Positions 1-10,053 of a stretch of DNA of 64,000 nucleotides are shown piece after piece (position 1 is the stretch's first letter; each line of letters starts with the position of its first letter). The position numbers and the translations under genes were made by a program. The DNA comes from Chloroflexota bacterium (GTDB lineage: Bacteria > Chloroflexota > Dehalococcoidia > Lucifugimonadales > Lucifugimonadaceae): the NCBI GenBank assembly GCA_018673955.1, contig JABHBJ010000093.1:74931-138930 (forward strand), in the 5' to 3' direction. The notes beneath the pieces are model-generated. The model was given only the letters and a program-made list of their open reading frames with translations. It did not search any database and was not told the DNA's origin.

Positions 1-1
1 A

Positions 2-775
2 TTCCAAATGCTTGAGGCGTTAGCGCCCGGACGTGTAGATATGGGCCTTGGCCGCGCTCCTGGCTCCGATCAAATGGCAAGCTTCGCCCTGCAATCAGGA
101 CCCAACTCCGACCCGATCGAAAAATACCCACAAAAAGTTTTCGACCTGATGCGGTATCTAAGCGAAACGTTCCCAAGCGATCACCCATTCGGAAAACTTC
201 GTGCAATGCCAGCCGCACCGAACTGGGCAGCTCCATGGTTACTTAGTTCGTCGATGGGCAGCGCGGGAATCGCTGCGAGATTAGGACTCCCGCTCTCATT
301 CGCCCACTTCATCGCTCAAGACAACGGGCCGGAATATGTGAAGTGGTATCGCGATAATTTCGAACCGTCAGAATGGTTCGAAAAGCCACGCGTCAACATC
401 GGCATCTCAGCCATCACCGCTGAGACAACGGAACGTGCACACGATCTCGGAACGTGTCGCCACGTGATGCGTTTGTTGCGCAACAAAGGCCAAGAAATGA
501 AGGGTGTAGCGTCGGTCGAAGATATTAAGGCAATGGACTTCAACGGATCCGATCTGGAATTCATCGAACAGCAACGTGCCAAATCAATTGAAGGCGACCC
601 CGATACCGTGAAGCGTAAGATCGAAAGCCTCGCAGAGCAGTACGAAACTGACGACGTAATAGTCCTAACAATCACCCACGACTACGCCGAACGCCAACGA
701 TCATACGAACTCCTATCCCAAGCATTCAACCTAACCGGTGAAGGCCGTGTGGAAAGCGCGAAGACGGGAAGCTAG
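2..775 (+). CDS. LLM-class (luciferase-like) flavin-dependent oxidoreductase, C-terminal part; 5' end outside the window
   Basis: ORF open at window edge; LEALAPGRVDMGLGRAPGSDQ motif and C-terminal G(D/T)P..V pattern typical of the family. Confidence 0.88.
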   Translation, partial: FQMLEALAPGRVDMGLGRAPGSDQMASFALQSGPNSDPIEKYPQKVFDLMRYLSETFPSDHPFGKLRAMPAAPNWAAPWLLSSSMGSAGIAARLGLPLSFAHFIAQDNGPEYVKWYRDNFEPSEWFEKPRVNIGISAITAETTERAHDLGTCRHVMRLLRNKGQEMKGVASVEDIKAMDFNGSDLEFIEQQRAKSIEGDPDTVKRKIESLAEQYETDDVIVLTITHDYAERQRSYELLSQAFNLTGEGRVESAKTGS

Positions 776-810
776 CGACGTTGATCCACAAGCCGATGTC
801 TCCAAAAAAA

Positions 811-925
811 CAAAACCGCATGCCCTGAGACCCATCTCCGGTCAGACCTACGCCGGTTTGACTGTCGTAGCACTCAGTCTTCTCACCGCATATTTCATCT
901 CCCGAACGAACGGCGATGTCGCCGC
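811..925 (+). pseudogene. Truncated duplicate of the 5' end of the downstream YeeE/YedE gene
   Basis: 811-925 matches 1180-1294 over 115 nt with one mismatch (819 vs 1188); reading frame then diverges and stops at about 983. Confidence 0.85.
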
Positions 926-1082
926 TATTCCGAAAAAAAATTGCGCATACACGTCATATGGAGTTATTCTGATTGGGAAATGATTTTTCTTAACGCACAC
1001 TTGACCGACTGCCTCTGTTGCTGTACCACCTCTGAGGAGATGGCACCCTAGCACCGCGTACAAGCACGTAACCGGAATGCCA

Positions 1083-1117
1083 ACCCTCGCTAATCGAAAG
1101 CGGGGGTTTTTTTTTGG
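1083..1117 (+). terminator. Rho-independent terminator/attenuator upstream of yeeE
   Basis: ACCCTCGCT-AATCGAA-AGCGGGGGT stem followed by a T tract. Confidence 0.75.
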
Positions 1118-1148
1118 CAATTACTAATTCACAAAAATACATCAATCA

Positions 1149-2405
1149 ATGACTACCGACTCTCTTTCGATAGAAAACTCAAAACCGAATGCCCTGAGAC
1201 CCATCTCCGGTCAGACCTACGCCGGTTTGACTGTCGTAGCACTCAGTCTTCTCACCGCATATTTCATCTCCCGAACGAACGGCGATGTCGCCGCGATATG
1301 GGTTCTATCCAATCTATTCGGTCTAACTCTCCAACGATCACGTTTTTGCTTCGCATCTGCATTCCGAGACCTTTTCCTTTTTGGCTCGGGCCACAATATG
1401 AAAGGCATCATCATAGGGATGGGAATTTCAACGATCGGCTTTGCAGCGATCATGCATTGGATCATCCCAAACCCAGGTGCTGGATTCCTTCCGGCTGAAG
1501 CGCACATCCTTCCGGTCGGACTCTCAGTAGTAGTCGGTGGTGTTCTGTTCGGCGTGGGAATGGTTATCGCCGGAGGATGTGTTTCCGGTTCGCTATACCG
1601 AATGGCTGAAGGTTACGTAGCTTCATGGGTAGCCATCATCGGTGTCATCATCGGTCTCGGCGCACTCACACTCACCTGGAACTGGTGGTGGGCCTTCTCT
1701 ATCTCAAACGAACCGAAAGTATGGCTCCCATCGGTAGGTAGCCTCGGTTACACCGGTGCAATTGTTATCACACTGCTCGGACTTGTTGCTATCTACCTTC
1801 TTGTAACTTTCATGGAGTACAAGAACGGGCTGTTCATGCCACACATCAATAAGAAGATCATCCCTGCCCTGAACTTCGACGGTCGTGTTCGAGCAACTCT
1901 CGATCCTGTGTTCAAACGCGGCTGGCCGATTGCTATCGGTGGAGTCGTTCTCGGAATTCTCGGCATCATCATGTACACCATTCACATGCCCCTAGGCGTA
2001 ACTGGTGAACTGATGCGAGCATCACAACTAGGTCTCGGTTGGATGGGTGTTGATGTACCTGTACTCGACGGACTGTCGACTCTCGGTGGCTGTACTGGCC
2101 GATCCGGTGAACCGGGACTCCTCGGTCACACGTTCGCCATTACCGTTGGACTCCTACCCGGCGCACTAATTGGCGCATTGTTTGCAGGCGAGTTCAAACT
2201 TCGCCTACCAACCCAAAAGCGTCGTTACGTCCAGTCAATCACTGGTGGAGTAATGATGGGTTATGCATCGGGTCTCGCAGTCGGCTGCACCATCGGTGCG
2301 TTTTTCTCGGCAGTTCCTTCCCTTTCCTTGTCAGGATGGGTGTTTGGATTAGCAATGGCCGCCGGGGCGTTCACAGGAACGCAAGTAATCAAGAGGATCG
2401 GCTAA
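1149..2405 (+). CDS. YeeE/YedE family sulfur-compound transporter
   Basis: 418 aa multi-TM; GCVSGSLYRMAEG and GGCTGRSGEPG motifs; linked to TusA genes. Confidence 0.88.
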   Translation: MTTDSLSIENSKPNALRPISGQTYAGLTVVALSLLTAYFISRTNGDVAAIWVLSNLFGLTLQRSRFCFASAFRDLFLFGSGHNMKGIIIGMGISTIGFAAIMHWIIPNPGAGFLPAEAHILPVGLSVVVGGVLFGVGMVIAGGCVSGSLYRMAEGYVASWVAIIGVIIGLGALTLTWNWWWAFSISNEPKVWLPSVGSLGYTGAIVITLLGLVAIYLLVTFMEYKNGLFMPHINKKIIPALNFDGRVRATLDPVFKRGWPIAIGGVVLGILGIIMYTIHMPLGVTGELMRASQLGLGWMGVDVPVLDGLSTLGGCTGRSGEPGLLGHTFAITVGLLPGALIGALFAGEFKLRLPTQKRRYVQSITGGVMMGYASGLAVGCTIGAFFSAVPSLSLSGWVFGLAMAAGAFTGTQVIKRIG

Positions 2406-2411
2406 AACACC

Positions 2412-2648
2412 ATGCCAGAACTTATCGAAGTTGATCTTCGTGGCGTCCCGATGCCTCTGCATCTGCAACGGGCCACCCAAGCTGTAGCAAGCGCATCCGA
2501 AGGAAATGAAGTAGTACTCACGACCGATCAAGAAGTCGTTATCAAGTACGTTCCTTCCGCCGCCGCCAAAGAAGGCCTAAAGATGCGTATGTCGATGCCA
2601 GACGAAGATGTTTGGCGAATCAAACTATCGCGAGATAGCAACAAGTAA
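2412..2648 (+). CDS. TusA-like protein lacking the catalytic cysteine
   Basis: DLRGVPMPLHL in place of D-x-x-G-x-x-C-P-x-P; 78 aa; adjacent to canonical TusA. Confidence 0.7.
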   Translation: MPELIEVDLRGVPMPLHLQRATQAVASASEGNEVVLTTDQEVVIKYVPSAAAKEGLKMRMSMPDEDVWRIKLSRDSNK

Positions 2649-2669
2649 AAAGGGAAAGAGGACAGATAT

Positions 2670-2906
2670 ATGGCTGATGAGCAAATACCGATCTTGGATG
2701 TGCGTGGAGAAATCTGTCCATACCCAATGCTGAAGACAAACGAGGCGCTGGATGGCGACCATAAAGGCGTTGTAACTATCGACATCCTTACTGACCACCC
2801 ACCTGCACTGTCGACCGTCCCGCCCCAAGCTATGAAGCGGGGTTACGAAATTGAGATAGATGAGCTAGGTGCCGGCGAATGGCGCATGAGATTATCCAAA
2901 ATTTAG
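2670..2906 (+). CDS. TusA family sulfurtransferase
   Basis: LDVRGEICPYPMLKTNEAL. Confidence 0.9.
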   Translation: MADEQIPILDVRGEICPYPMLKTNEALDGDHKGVVTIDILTDHPPALSTVPPQAMKRGYEIEIDELGAGEWRMRLSKI

Positions 2907-2924
2907 TTTCATAGGAGAAACATA

Positions 2925-3857
2925 ATGATTGTTCGTTCCAAATTTATACAGTTGATCACACTATCGGCACTCGTTGTCGTTGCTACGGTAATTGCAGCTT
3001 GTTCGTCTGAAGAAGAGGCAACGATCGAAAAAGCTGAAGCTTCAGGGAAGCTCGTAAGCTCTGACTGGATGCTCGAGAACCTCGACAACGAAGACGTTGT
3101 GGTTGTCGACCTACGAAAAGAAGAAGACTACGCAGCCGGACACATTCCGGGTGCTATTCAACTTACGCCTAAAGCCGTTTTCCAGCAGGAAGACGAGAAT
3201 GGTGTAGCAGGTATGCTTCCAGCTGCCGCTCACATTGCAACTGCATTATCTGAGCTGGGTATCGAGCCTAGCGATACTGTTGTGTTCTACGACAGCAATT
3301 CAAACCTGTGGGCAAGCCGAGCTCTTTGGGCTATGGATGTTTACGGTCACAGCGACTCTAAGCTTATTGATGGTTCGTGGAACTACTGGAGCGCAAACGA
3401 GCTCAAGACATCAACCGATGTTCCTGAGATCACTGCATCTAACTACGCTTTCACTGCAGCACCTGACCTCAGCATTATTGCTGGATGGGAAGAAGTTCTG
3501 GAATCAGTAGACGATCCTTCAAAGATCGTTTGTGACACACGTTCTCCTGAAGAATTCTCGGGCAAGGACGTTCGAGCCGCTGCCGGTGGTCACATTCCTG
3601 AATCCAGTAATGTGAACTGGAACCGCTCAGTAAACGAGCAGGGCGAATTCCTTCCTGCTGCTGAATTACGAGTGATCTACGAAGGCGAAGGCATTCAGGG
3701 CGACAAGGTCGTATTCACGCTTTGCCAAACTGCTGTTCGAGCAACACACTCATGGTTCGTACTCCAGGAACTTCTTGGCTACGAGACTGTGAAGGTTTAC
3801 GACGGATCATGGACCGAGTGGGGCAACCGCACAGACGTTCCAATTACTACTCGATAG
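2925..3857 (+). CDS. Two-domain rhodanese (thiosulfate sulfurtransferase) lipoprotein
   Basis: Lipobox VIAACSS; rhodanese domains; second domain has active-site loop CQTAVRA. Confidence 0.9.
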   Translation: MIVRSKFIQLITLSALVVVATVIAACSSEEEATIEKAEASGKLVSSDWMLENLDNEDVVVVDLRKEEDYAAGHIPGAIQLTPKAVFQQEDENGVAGMLPAAAHIATALSELGIEPSDTVVFYDSNSNLWASRALWAMDVYGHSDSKLIDGSWNYWSANELKTSTDVPEITASNYAFTAAPDLSIIAGWEEVLESVDDPSKIVCDTRSPEEFSGKDVRAAAGGHIPESSNVNWNRSVNEQGEFLPAAELRVIYEGEGIQGDKVVFTLCQTAVRATHSWFVLQELLGYETVKVYDGSWTEWGNRTDVPITTR

Positions 3858-3880
3858 TAATTATTCCGATCGAAGAAAAT

Positions 3881-3918
3881 AGAAAAGCGCCGGCTCAATT
3901 GCGAGTCGGCGCTTTTTT
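3881..3918 (+). terminator. Rho-independent terminator of the sulfur operon
   Basis: AGCGCCGGCTC / GAGTCGGCGCT stem plus T tract. Confidence 0.85.
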
Positions 3919-4098
3919 TATGCACATTTGGTCGAAGTAAGAAGTAAAACCCTCTTCCAATACAGGTTTACAAGCGACGGTTCAAAGCAAGTAATTACCT
4001 GTCGAACGAAACTTCACTTAAACACTTACTAATATTCGTGAAATTTACCACACCCACTCGACGCTACTTAAAACACTTTGCCCATCGGCGTTAAATCG

Positions 4099-4306
4099 GC
4101 ATCAGCTACAGATTCTTGTTCTTGGCATACGGCTTCGTTGGTCCGATCATGGCAGGTATGTTCAAAGACGCCGGAACGGACAAAGAGCTTAGCGTTTGGC
4201 GGCACCATTCCTAATCACAGGAACCCTGTGCTTGCTAACTGGAATTCTCATATCGACAGCCGAAGAACCTCAACTTGAAGCCGTTGCCGAGCCGGTTACG
4301 GCTTAG
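4099..4306 (+). pseudogene. Decayed C-terminus of an MFS transporter (oxalate/formate antiporter-like)
   Basis: GISYRFLFLAYGFVGPIMAGMFKDAGTDKE, then in another frame FLITGTLCLLTGILISTAEEPQ before a stop. Confidence 0.5.
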
Positions 4307-4429
4307 CAAAATGGCTACCAATCTGTATCCTTCCCGTAAATTCGTACTTTCGACTCAACAGTTGAAGTATGAAACTGGGTTTTGCCAAAAAAACTCATGA
4401 CGTGATCTATTACGTAACTGGAGACACTG

Positions 4430-6409
4430 ATGTCTGATTCGGAACTATATTCACCTTCGGAATCGTTCGCAGCGAACGCTCACATAAAGAGCTTCGATGA
4501 ATACAAAGCTGAATACGATAGGTCAATCAAAGACCCCGATGCTTTCTGGGCGGAAAAAGCCTCCGAATACCACTGGTTCAAAAAATGGGACACCGTACGC
4601 GAATTCAACTACGACGTTCGCAAAGGCCCGGTCGACATCAAGTGGTTCGAGGGTGGACAAACCAACATCGCCTACAACTGTCTCGACAGACATCTCGAAA
4701 CCCGAGGCGAACAAACCGCAATCATCTGGGAAGGCAACGAACCCGGCGAACAGCGAGAAATTTCGTACACAGAACTTCACGCAGAAGTCTCTAAATTTGC
4801 GAACGTCCTGAAGTCTCGCGGAGTAAACAAAGGTGATCGAGTCACGATCTATATGCCGATGATCCCCGAGCTTGCCGTAGCAATGCTCGCCTGCGCCCGA
4901 ATCGGAGCCATCCACTCCATCGTCTTCGGTGGATTCTCTGCCGACGCTCTTGGCGATCGCATGGCTGATGCCACTTCCACAGTCCTCGTCACCTGCAACG
5001 GGACAAACCGTGGCGCAAAGCCGCTGGAAATGAAGACGGTTGCCGACGAAGCTATGACTATCGCTGAAAAGCAGATGGGTAAGCCAGTTGAAAACTGCAT
5101 CGTTGTCGAACGAATCAAAGACAGCATAGGCGTTGAACACGACATGCAAGACGGTCGTGACGAGTGGTACGCCGACGCTATGGCAAACGCCAGCCCTGTC
5201 AATGAAGCTGAACACATGGAATCGGAAGACCCGCTCTTCATCCTCTACACATCCGGCTCAACCGGTAAGCCAAAGGGCGTGCTCCACACCACCGCCGGCT
5301 ACATGGTTTACGCCTCGCAAACCCACAAATACGTCTTCGACTACCACGACGGTGATATCTACTTTTGCACAGCCGACATCGGCTGGGTAACGGGCCATTC
5401 CTACATCGTCTACGGACCTCTTGCCAACGGTGCAACGACGCTAATGTTCGAGGGAGTTCCTACGTATCCAGGTCCCGATCGCTTCTGGCAGATCGTCGAA
5501 AAATGGGGTGTGAACCAGTTCTACACAGCCCCTACTGCTATTCGAGCCATCGCAAGCCTCGGTGACGATTACCCTGACAAGTATGAAATGCCAACATTGA
5601 AGTTACTGGGATCCGTTGGTGAGCCCATCAACCCTGAAGCATGGCGCTGGTACAACAAACACGTCGGAAAAGAACGTTGCCCAATTGTCGATACGTGGTG
5701 GCAAACAGAGACCGGCGGAATTCTCATCACGCCAATCCCGGGCGCAGTTCCAACCAAGCCTGGCGCAGCTTCAATGCCGTTCTTTGGTGTTGAACCTGAA
5801 ATTCTCGACCCTGAATCCGGAAAAATTCTTGAAGGCAACGGCGTTTCGGGCGTGCTTGCACTGAAAGCAACGTGGCCGGGCCAAATGCGCACGCTTTACG
5901 GCGATCACAAGCGCTTCGAAGAAACCTACTTCGATATGTACAAAAGCTACTACTTCACCGGCGACGGAGCCAACCGTGACAAAGATGGCTACTACTGGGT
6001 CACAGGACGCGTGGACGACGTTATCAACGTGTCAGGACATCGAATGGGCACAGCCGAAGTCGAAAGCGCTCTGGTGCTGCACGAAGCCGTTGCCGAAGCG
6101 GCAGTCGTAGGCTTTCCGCATGACATCAAAGGACAAGGGATCTACGCCTACGTCACTCTGAACGTTGGACAAGACTACACCGACGAACTTAAGCAGATAT
6201 TGCGTGGACAAGTTCGACAGATCATCGGCCCCATCGCATCACCTGACGTCATCCATTGGGCACCAGCACTCCCAAAAACCCGCTCCGGCAAAATCATGCG
6301 CCGAATTCTGCGCAAAATCGCCACCGACGAAATCGACACCATCGGCGATACCTCCACCTTGGCGGAGCCAGAGGTCGTGGATGATTTGATCGCGAGGAAA
6401 GGCAAGTAG
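4430..6409 (+). CDS. acs: Acetyl-CoA synthetase
   Basis: 659 aa; [15 protein letters not shown] and C-terminal [11 protein letters not shown]. Confidence 0.95.
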   Translation: MSDSELYSPSESFAANAHIKSFDEYKAEYDRSIKDPDAFWAEKASEYHWFKKWDTVREFNYDVRKGPVDIKWFEGGQTNIAYNCLDRHLETRGEQTAIIWEGNEPGEQREISYTELHAEVSKFANVLKSRGVNKGDRVTIYMPMIPELAVAMLACARIGAIHSIVFGGFSADALGDRMADATSTVLVTCNGTNRGAKPLEMKTVADEAMTIAEKQMGKPVENCIVVERIKDSIGVEHDMQDGRDEWYADAMANASPVNEAEHMESEDPLFILYTSGSTGKPKGVLHTTAGYMVYASQTHKYVFDYHDGDIYFCTADIGWVTGHSYIVYGPLANGATTLMFEGVPTYPGPDRFWQIVEKWGVNQFYTAPTAIRAIASLGDDYPDKYEMPTLKLLGSVGEPINPEAWRWYNKHVGKERCPIVDTWWQTETGGILITPIPGAVPTKPGAASMPFFGVEPEILDPESGKILEGNGVSGVLALKATWPGQMRTLYGDHKRFEETYFDMYKSYYFTGDGANRDKDGYYWVTGRVDDVINVSGHRMGTAEVESALVLHEAVAEAAVVGFPHDIKGQGIYAYVTLNVGQDYTDELKQILRGQVRQIIGPIASPDVIHWAPALPKTRSGKIMRRILRKIATDEIDTIGDTSTLAEPEVVDDLIARKGK

Positions 6410-6957
6410 GGTTACTTCGTTCCCACTCTCTAGCAGAGAGGGGACAATCACGCATTCAACTGAGCCTAAGTGGCGGCGCTTTTAGCGTTACTTGAACAAC
6501 ATTTGTTCATCTGTTTCATAGAGCGAGTTCTCGTATATTGCTGAGCTCCAACCAGAGATAGTGGGCGGCGCCCTCAGTGCTAATCCGTAACTCCCCTGCG
6601 TCGGACCATTGTTCAGCGAATTGATTGCAGCCCATCAGCCGACGCCCATCTCCGCTCTCACGGATTTTCGCAACATCGGATTGAGTTGGAACTTGCTGAA
6701 CTTCTTCCATGCACGAACAAAGGCAGGTTTACGATGACGTGGAATTCTTCCTTCTCATCAGCTCTGCACTTTTCGACTGCCTGACGTTCCAGACTTTGTT
6801 AAAGTGCTTCGTCAATCGTTTAGTTGCTCGCTGAAGGCGTTCACATATCTGCAGGTTATACCCCAGACGTTTTTTATCCATTGACTAGCTAAAACGAGAC
6901 GAAACGACGAAACGTTCCCGGTTTAACGCTGCCGCTAAAAATTCCGAACGCTTTGCT

Positions 6958-7698
6958 CTACACCTCGTATGGAATATTGCTAAGTTCAGCAGCTTCCTTC
7001 ATAACTATTTCGGTCATTTCACGCGGAGTCTGACCTTCGAAATAATGGGCTTTTCCGATTCGTATGGTAACTTTCGTGCGAAGTGCCGGCACGGACCAGT
7101 TCGGGGTGAACGGAATCCACTTTGATATCCATTTACCAACCGCCGAATGTTCAAGCCCCTTACCTTTTCGGTCGTACTCGATACCTATCGGGACAATCGG
7201 GATGCGAAGCTCATGACCTTTTTGCTTCAAATGACGCGTTTCGTAACGCCGGAGAAGCCCTATCAATCCTTCTTCGATCGATTCAACGGAATCGTACTGG
7301 TACTCACCCTGCGTGAAGGCAGCAGTAATCAAACGCCGATCCAGCCTGTCTTCAACATTTTTAGCAAGTTCTACAGCCCGCTTGCGTGGGTTGCCTATAC
7401 CGTCTTCTTGCCAGATGACCGTGCCCACGTTCGAGGTAATTTGCTTCTGGATAAAATTGATCACACCATTGTGACCGAACGAATCAGTGGAAACAAAGCT
7501 GATGAATTCACCACTAATTTCAGCAAGAGCAAAAACGTCGGCAGAAGTACGGTGAACCGGTGCGAGCATTATCGGTCGGATATTAGGAATTTCACCTTCA
7601 ACTCGACTGCTAAGCAACAGCGCACGCTTGGCAACCGGGATGAACCCCAACCGAATTACGTGATAATTGAACCGCCACCAGTTCTCTTTGAGACCCAT
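6958..7698 (-). CDS. 1-acylglycerol-phosphate acyltransferase-like (PlsC family)
   Basis: APVHRTSADVFAL (HX4D) and FTQGEY motif. Confidence 0.65.
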   Translation of the reverse strand: MGLKENWWRFNYHVIRLGFIPVAKRALLLSSRVEGEIPNIRPIMLAPVHRTSADVFALAEISGEFISFVSTDSFGHNGVINFIQKQITSNVGTVIWQEDGIGNPRKRAVELAKNVEDRLDRRLITAAFTQGEYQYDSVESIEEGLIGLLRRYETRHLKQKGHELRIPIVPIGIEYDRKGKGLEHSAVGKWISKWIPFTPNWSVPALRTKVTIRIGKAHYFEGQTPREMTEIVMKEAAELSNIPYEV

Positions 7699-8100
7699 TA
7701 AGTTCCTGCGAATACGTCGGAATAAGCGAAATACAGATAGCCAGAAAGCCAGAAAGCCAACTTAACAAGTCTATTCCTGAACATGCGCTGTGTACCTTGC
7801 GACCGATAGCAATCCCTCAGATACCCTTCGGACTATGACTACAATCGTATCCAATTCTGACCCCAAGCTAAATATTATGTACATGATGGCCGATGAGGCT
7901 ATTGACGAACTAATGGGAGCCTGCGACCACCTTGTCGTGAAGACTCATTCTGCGACCTATCAAAGACTGGGCTAGCATAAAGAGATAACCAATTTCACCC
8001 TCGTCACAACCGTAGAAGAACCTCGATTCGATCGGGTTTCTTGACTGCCAGCATATATACCACTCGCAATTCATGCTAAACATGGGCATACAGCGTTCAG

Positions 8101-8600
8101 GTGCGGGGTGGGGCGAATAAAATTAGAGTTGGTTACCCCCACGTGTCTATCGATTTAATAATTCACAAACGAATCGCAACGCATTTAACACCTGCGGCAT
8201 TCGCGTGCCTTGTCACTTTTGATTCCGAATCCGATTCGGTCACCGTAGCCGCCGTATCAGGTGATGGCACACCGTTATTCTTCCAAGTGAACAGTTCATC
8301 TCGACGTTCGCACGGAGGGCGGGTTCCTTCCATCACAGTGAGCAGTAACTGCCAATATCGCTCTTGAGACTATCTTCCGTGACAAGAAAAGTGTTTCGGC
8401 AACAGTAGGCGAATTTATCGACCGAGTTCTCCCAGATTCACTCATAAATTCTACTTTCGATCATCATCGAGGCCGATGCCGAGGCCGGCATCTTGTATGT
8501 ATCACCAGTGAAATTTACGAAACCACAGATCAATTCCTGCCAGACATTTACCAACAAAGTCACCGATTCGCTCTCGAGGCTTTTCACCGAACGAAGGCTA
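8101..8600 (+). pseudogene. Decayed GAF-domain-like fragment
   Basis: LTPAAFACLVTFDSESDSVTVAAVSGDG, then another frame IIEADAEAGILYVSPVKFTKPQINSCQTF, interrupted by stops and frameshifts. Confidence 0.3.
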
Positions 8601-9031
8601 ACCGATCAGTCAGATAGAAGAACCACCCGAACAACGCCGACAAGTTCAGACTGCTGATTTGATCGGACTGATCCAACGAAACTATACGAAACCTCTGTCG
8701 CCTCGAACGTTCGGCGATATTCATCTTTCATTCGAGGTAGTCGTGAGCTAAATTTGACAAGGTGAGAGTTCGACCTACTCGACACGTTCTTGCAAAGCAC
8801 TGACACTGCTTTGTCGCGGGTGCAGATCATCTCTCGCGTACGGGCTTAACGAAACGGAGTCAGTTCAATCGTAATTAACGTGACAGTGAAAAACCCTCGA
8901 GAAAAGCTCGAAGCAGCTGGCTAGTCGCGGGTGATCCACTCAGTACGAGCATATGGATAGATTATGAAAAATTGGCAGATCGACATTTCTAATCGATTCC
9001 GCCAAGCCTCGATCGACGGTACAGTGGATTC

Positions 9032-9655
9032 ATGCTGAACTCACACAAACGAACATTTACGCTCTTTTCAGCTTTATTGGTGCTAGTGGTCGCTTCGATA
9101 GCGTGCTCCAGTGAAGCTGACTCTGAATCAGTAAATGACATTTCGTCTCCCAGCTACGAAACCTGTGAAGGATTCGTAACTGCTGAAAACCTCGGCGGAG
9201 GTACGAACCCAACTGGACTCGTTGACCGAGTAAGCATTATCGATATCACGTCGATTCCGGGCCTTGCCGATAGTGGTGCTACAGCCAACTGCTTAATCGA
9301 AGTGTTCAGAACAGTCGACGGCACCGACTCTGCAGCTCCCGGTGATTCAATCACACTCTCGTTAGTTCAGTTCGAAACTGACGAGATTGCGCTGAACTTA
9401 TACAACTCAACATTGGCAGCAGCTATTCTCACAGCCGAACAAGTTGGCGATCTTGCTGAAATCCGGCAAGAGGTCATTGGCGAGCACTCGTACTTGATGG
9501 AGATCAAAGCAGGCGGAATAGGAGCGATCGCCGTCTTCGTTTCTGGTTCGACTTTCATTTCAATGAGCTCTACAACTGACGATGAAAGTAACGCATTGCT
9601 CGACGGGCAGCAGTTAGTTGATTCTGCACAAGGCGTACAATCTCGCCTGCCGTAA
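9032..9655 (+). CDS. Hypothetical lipoprotein
   Basis: Signal peptide with lipobox VASIACSS; 207 aa. Confidence 0.75.
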   Translation: MLNSHKRTFTLFSALLVLVVASIACSSEADSESVNDISSPSYETCEGFVTAENLGGGTNPTGLVDRVSIIDITSIPGLADSGATANCLIEVFRTVDGTDSAAPGDSITLSLVQFETDEIALNLYNSTLAAAILTAEQVGDLAEIRQEVIGEHSYLMEIKAGGIGAIAVFVSGSTFISMSSTTDDESNALLDGQQLVDSAQGVQSRLP

Positions 9656-9704
9656 GTTAAAAATCGGTTAAGCGCCGGATGAACAAAGAAACTAAATTAT
9701 CCAG

Positions 9705-9990
9705 CTGTTTGAATACGATCCTGCCACGCGCATTATGGGAGCGGCGGGCATAGACATCATTCTCGCCACCACCCGTCACGACGTCGAATACCTATCTGAC
9801 TACTGCCACCCTGTTAGTGACCAGTTTTACGTGCTGTGAGATACCGAAGCCACTCACATGACGGTCATTGGGCTGCCCCCTCGACCAAAAGCGTGAAGGC
9901 TTCATCGTTGCCGGCGCGTCTGAGGCAACCACGCTAGGAATAATGGATCCGGGGATTAAGGATCGACGTTTAGGGCGTTACACCCTTAGT
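9705..9990 (+). pseudogene. Remnant of M24 (Xaa-Pro) peptidase N-terminal domain
   Basis: MGAAGIDIILATTRHDVEYLSDYCHPVSDQFYVL*DTEATHMTVIGLP, then frameshift to KREGFIVAGASEATTLGIMDPGIKDRR. Confidence 0.55.
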
Positions 9991-9998
9991 AGTAAACG

Positions 9999-10034
9999 AA
10001 AAGAGGCGAAACCGTTCTGGTTCCGCCTCTTTAA
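9999..10034 (-). terminator. Rho-independent terminator for the DUF4349/PKD gene
   Basis: AAGAGGCG(A/G)AACC inverted repeat with flanking T/A runs. Confidence 0.7.
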
Positions 10035-10053
10035 TTTGATTCAACCGAAATTT

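Noticed and set aside
4523-5215. 230-aa minus ORF
   Set aside because: Antisense to the clear acs gene; composition mirrors codon bias of the sense strand.
7147-7701. 184-aa plus ORF
   Set aside because: Antisense to the PlsC-like gene with an HX4D motif on the minus strand.
9837-9839. Second selenocysteine TGA in the M24-like remnant
   Set aside because: Expected residue is Trp and the gene has further frameshifts, so a nonsense mutation is likelier.
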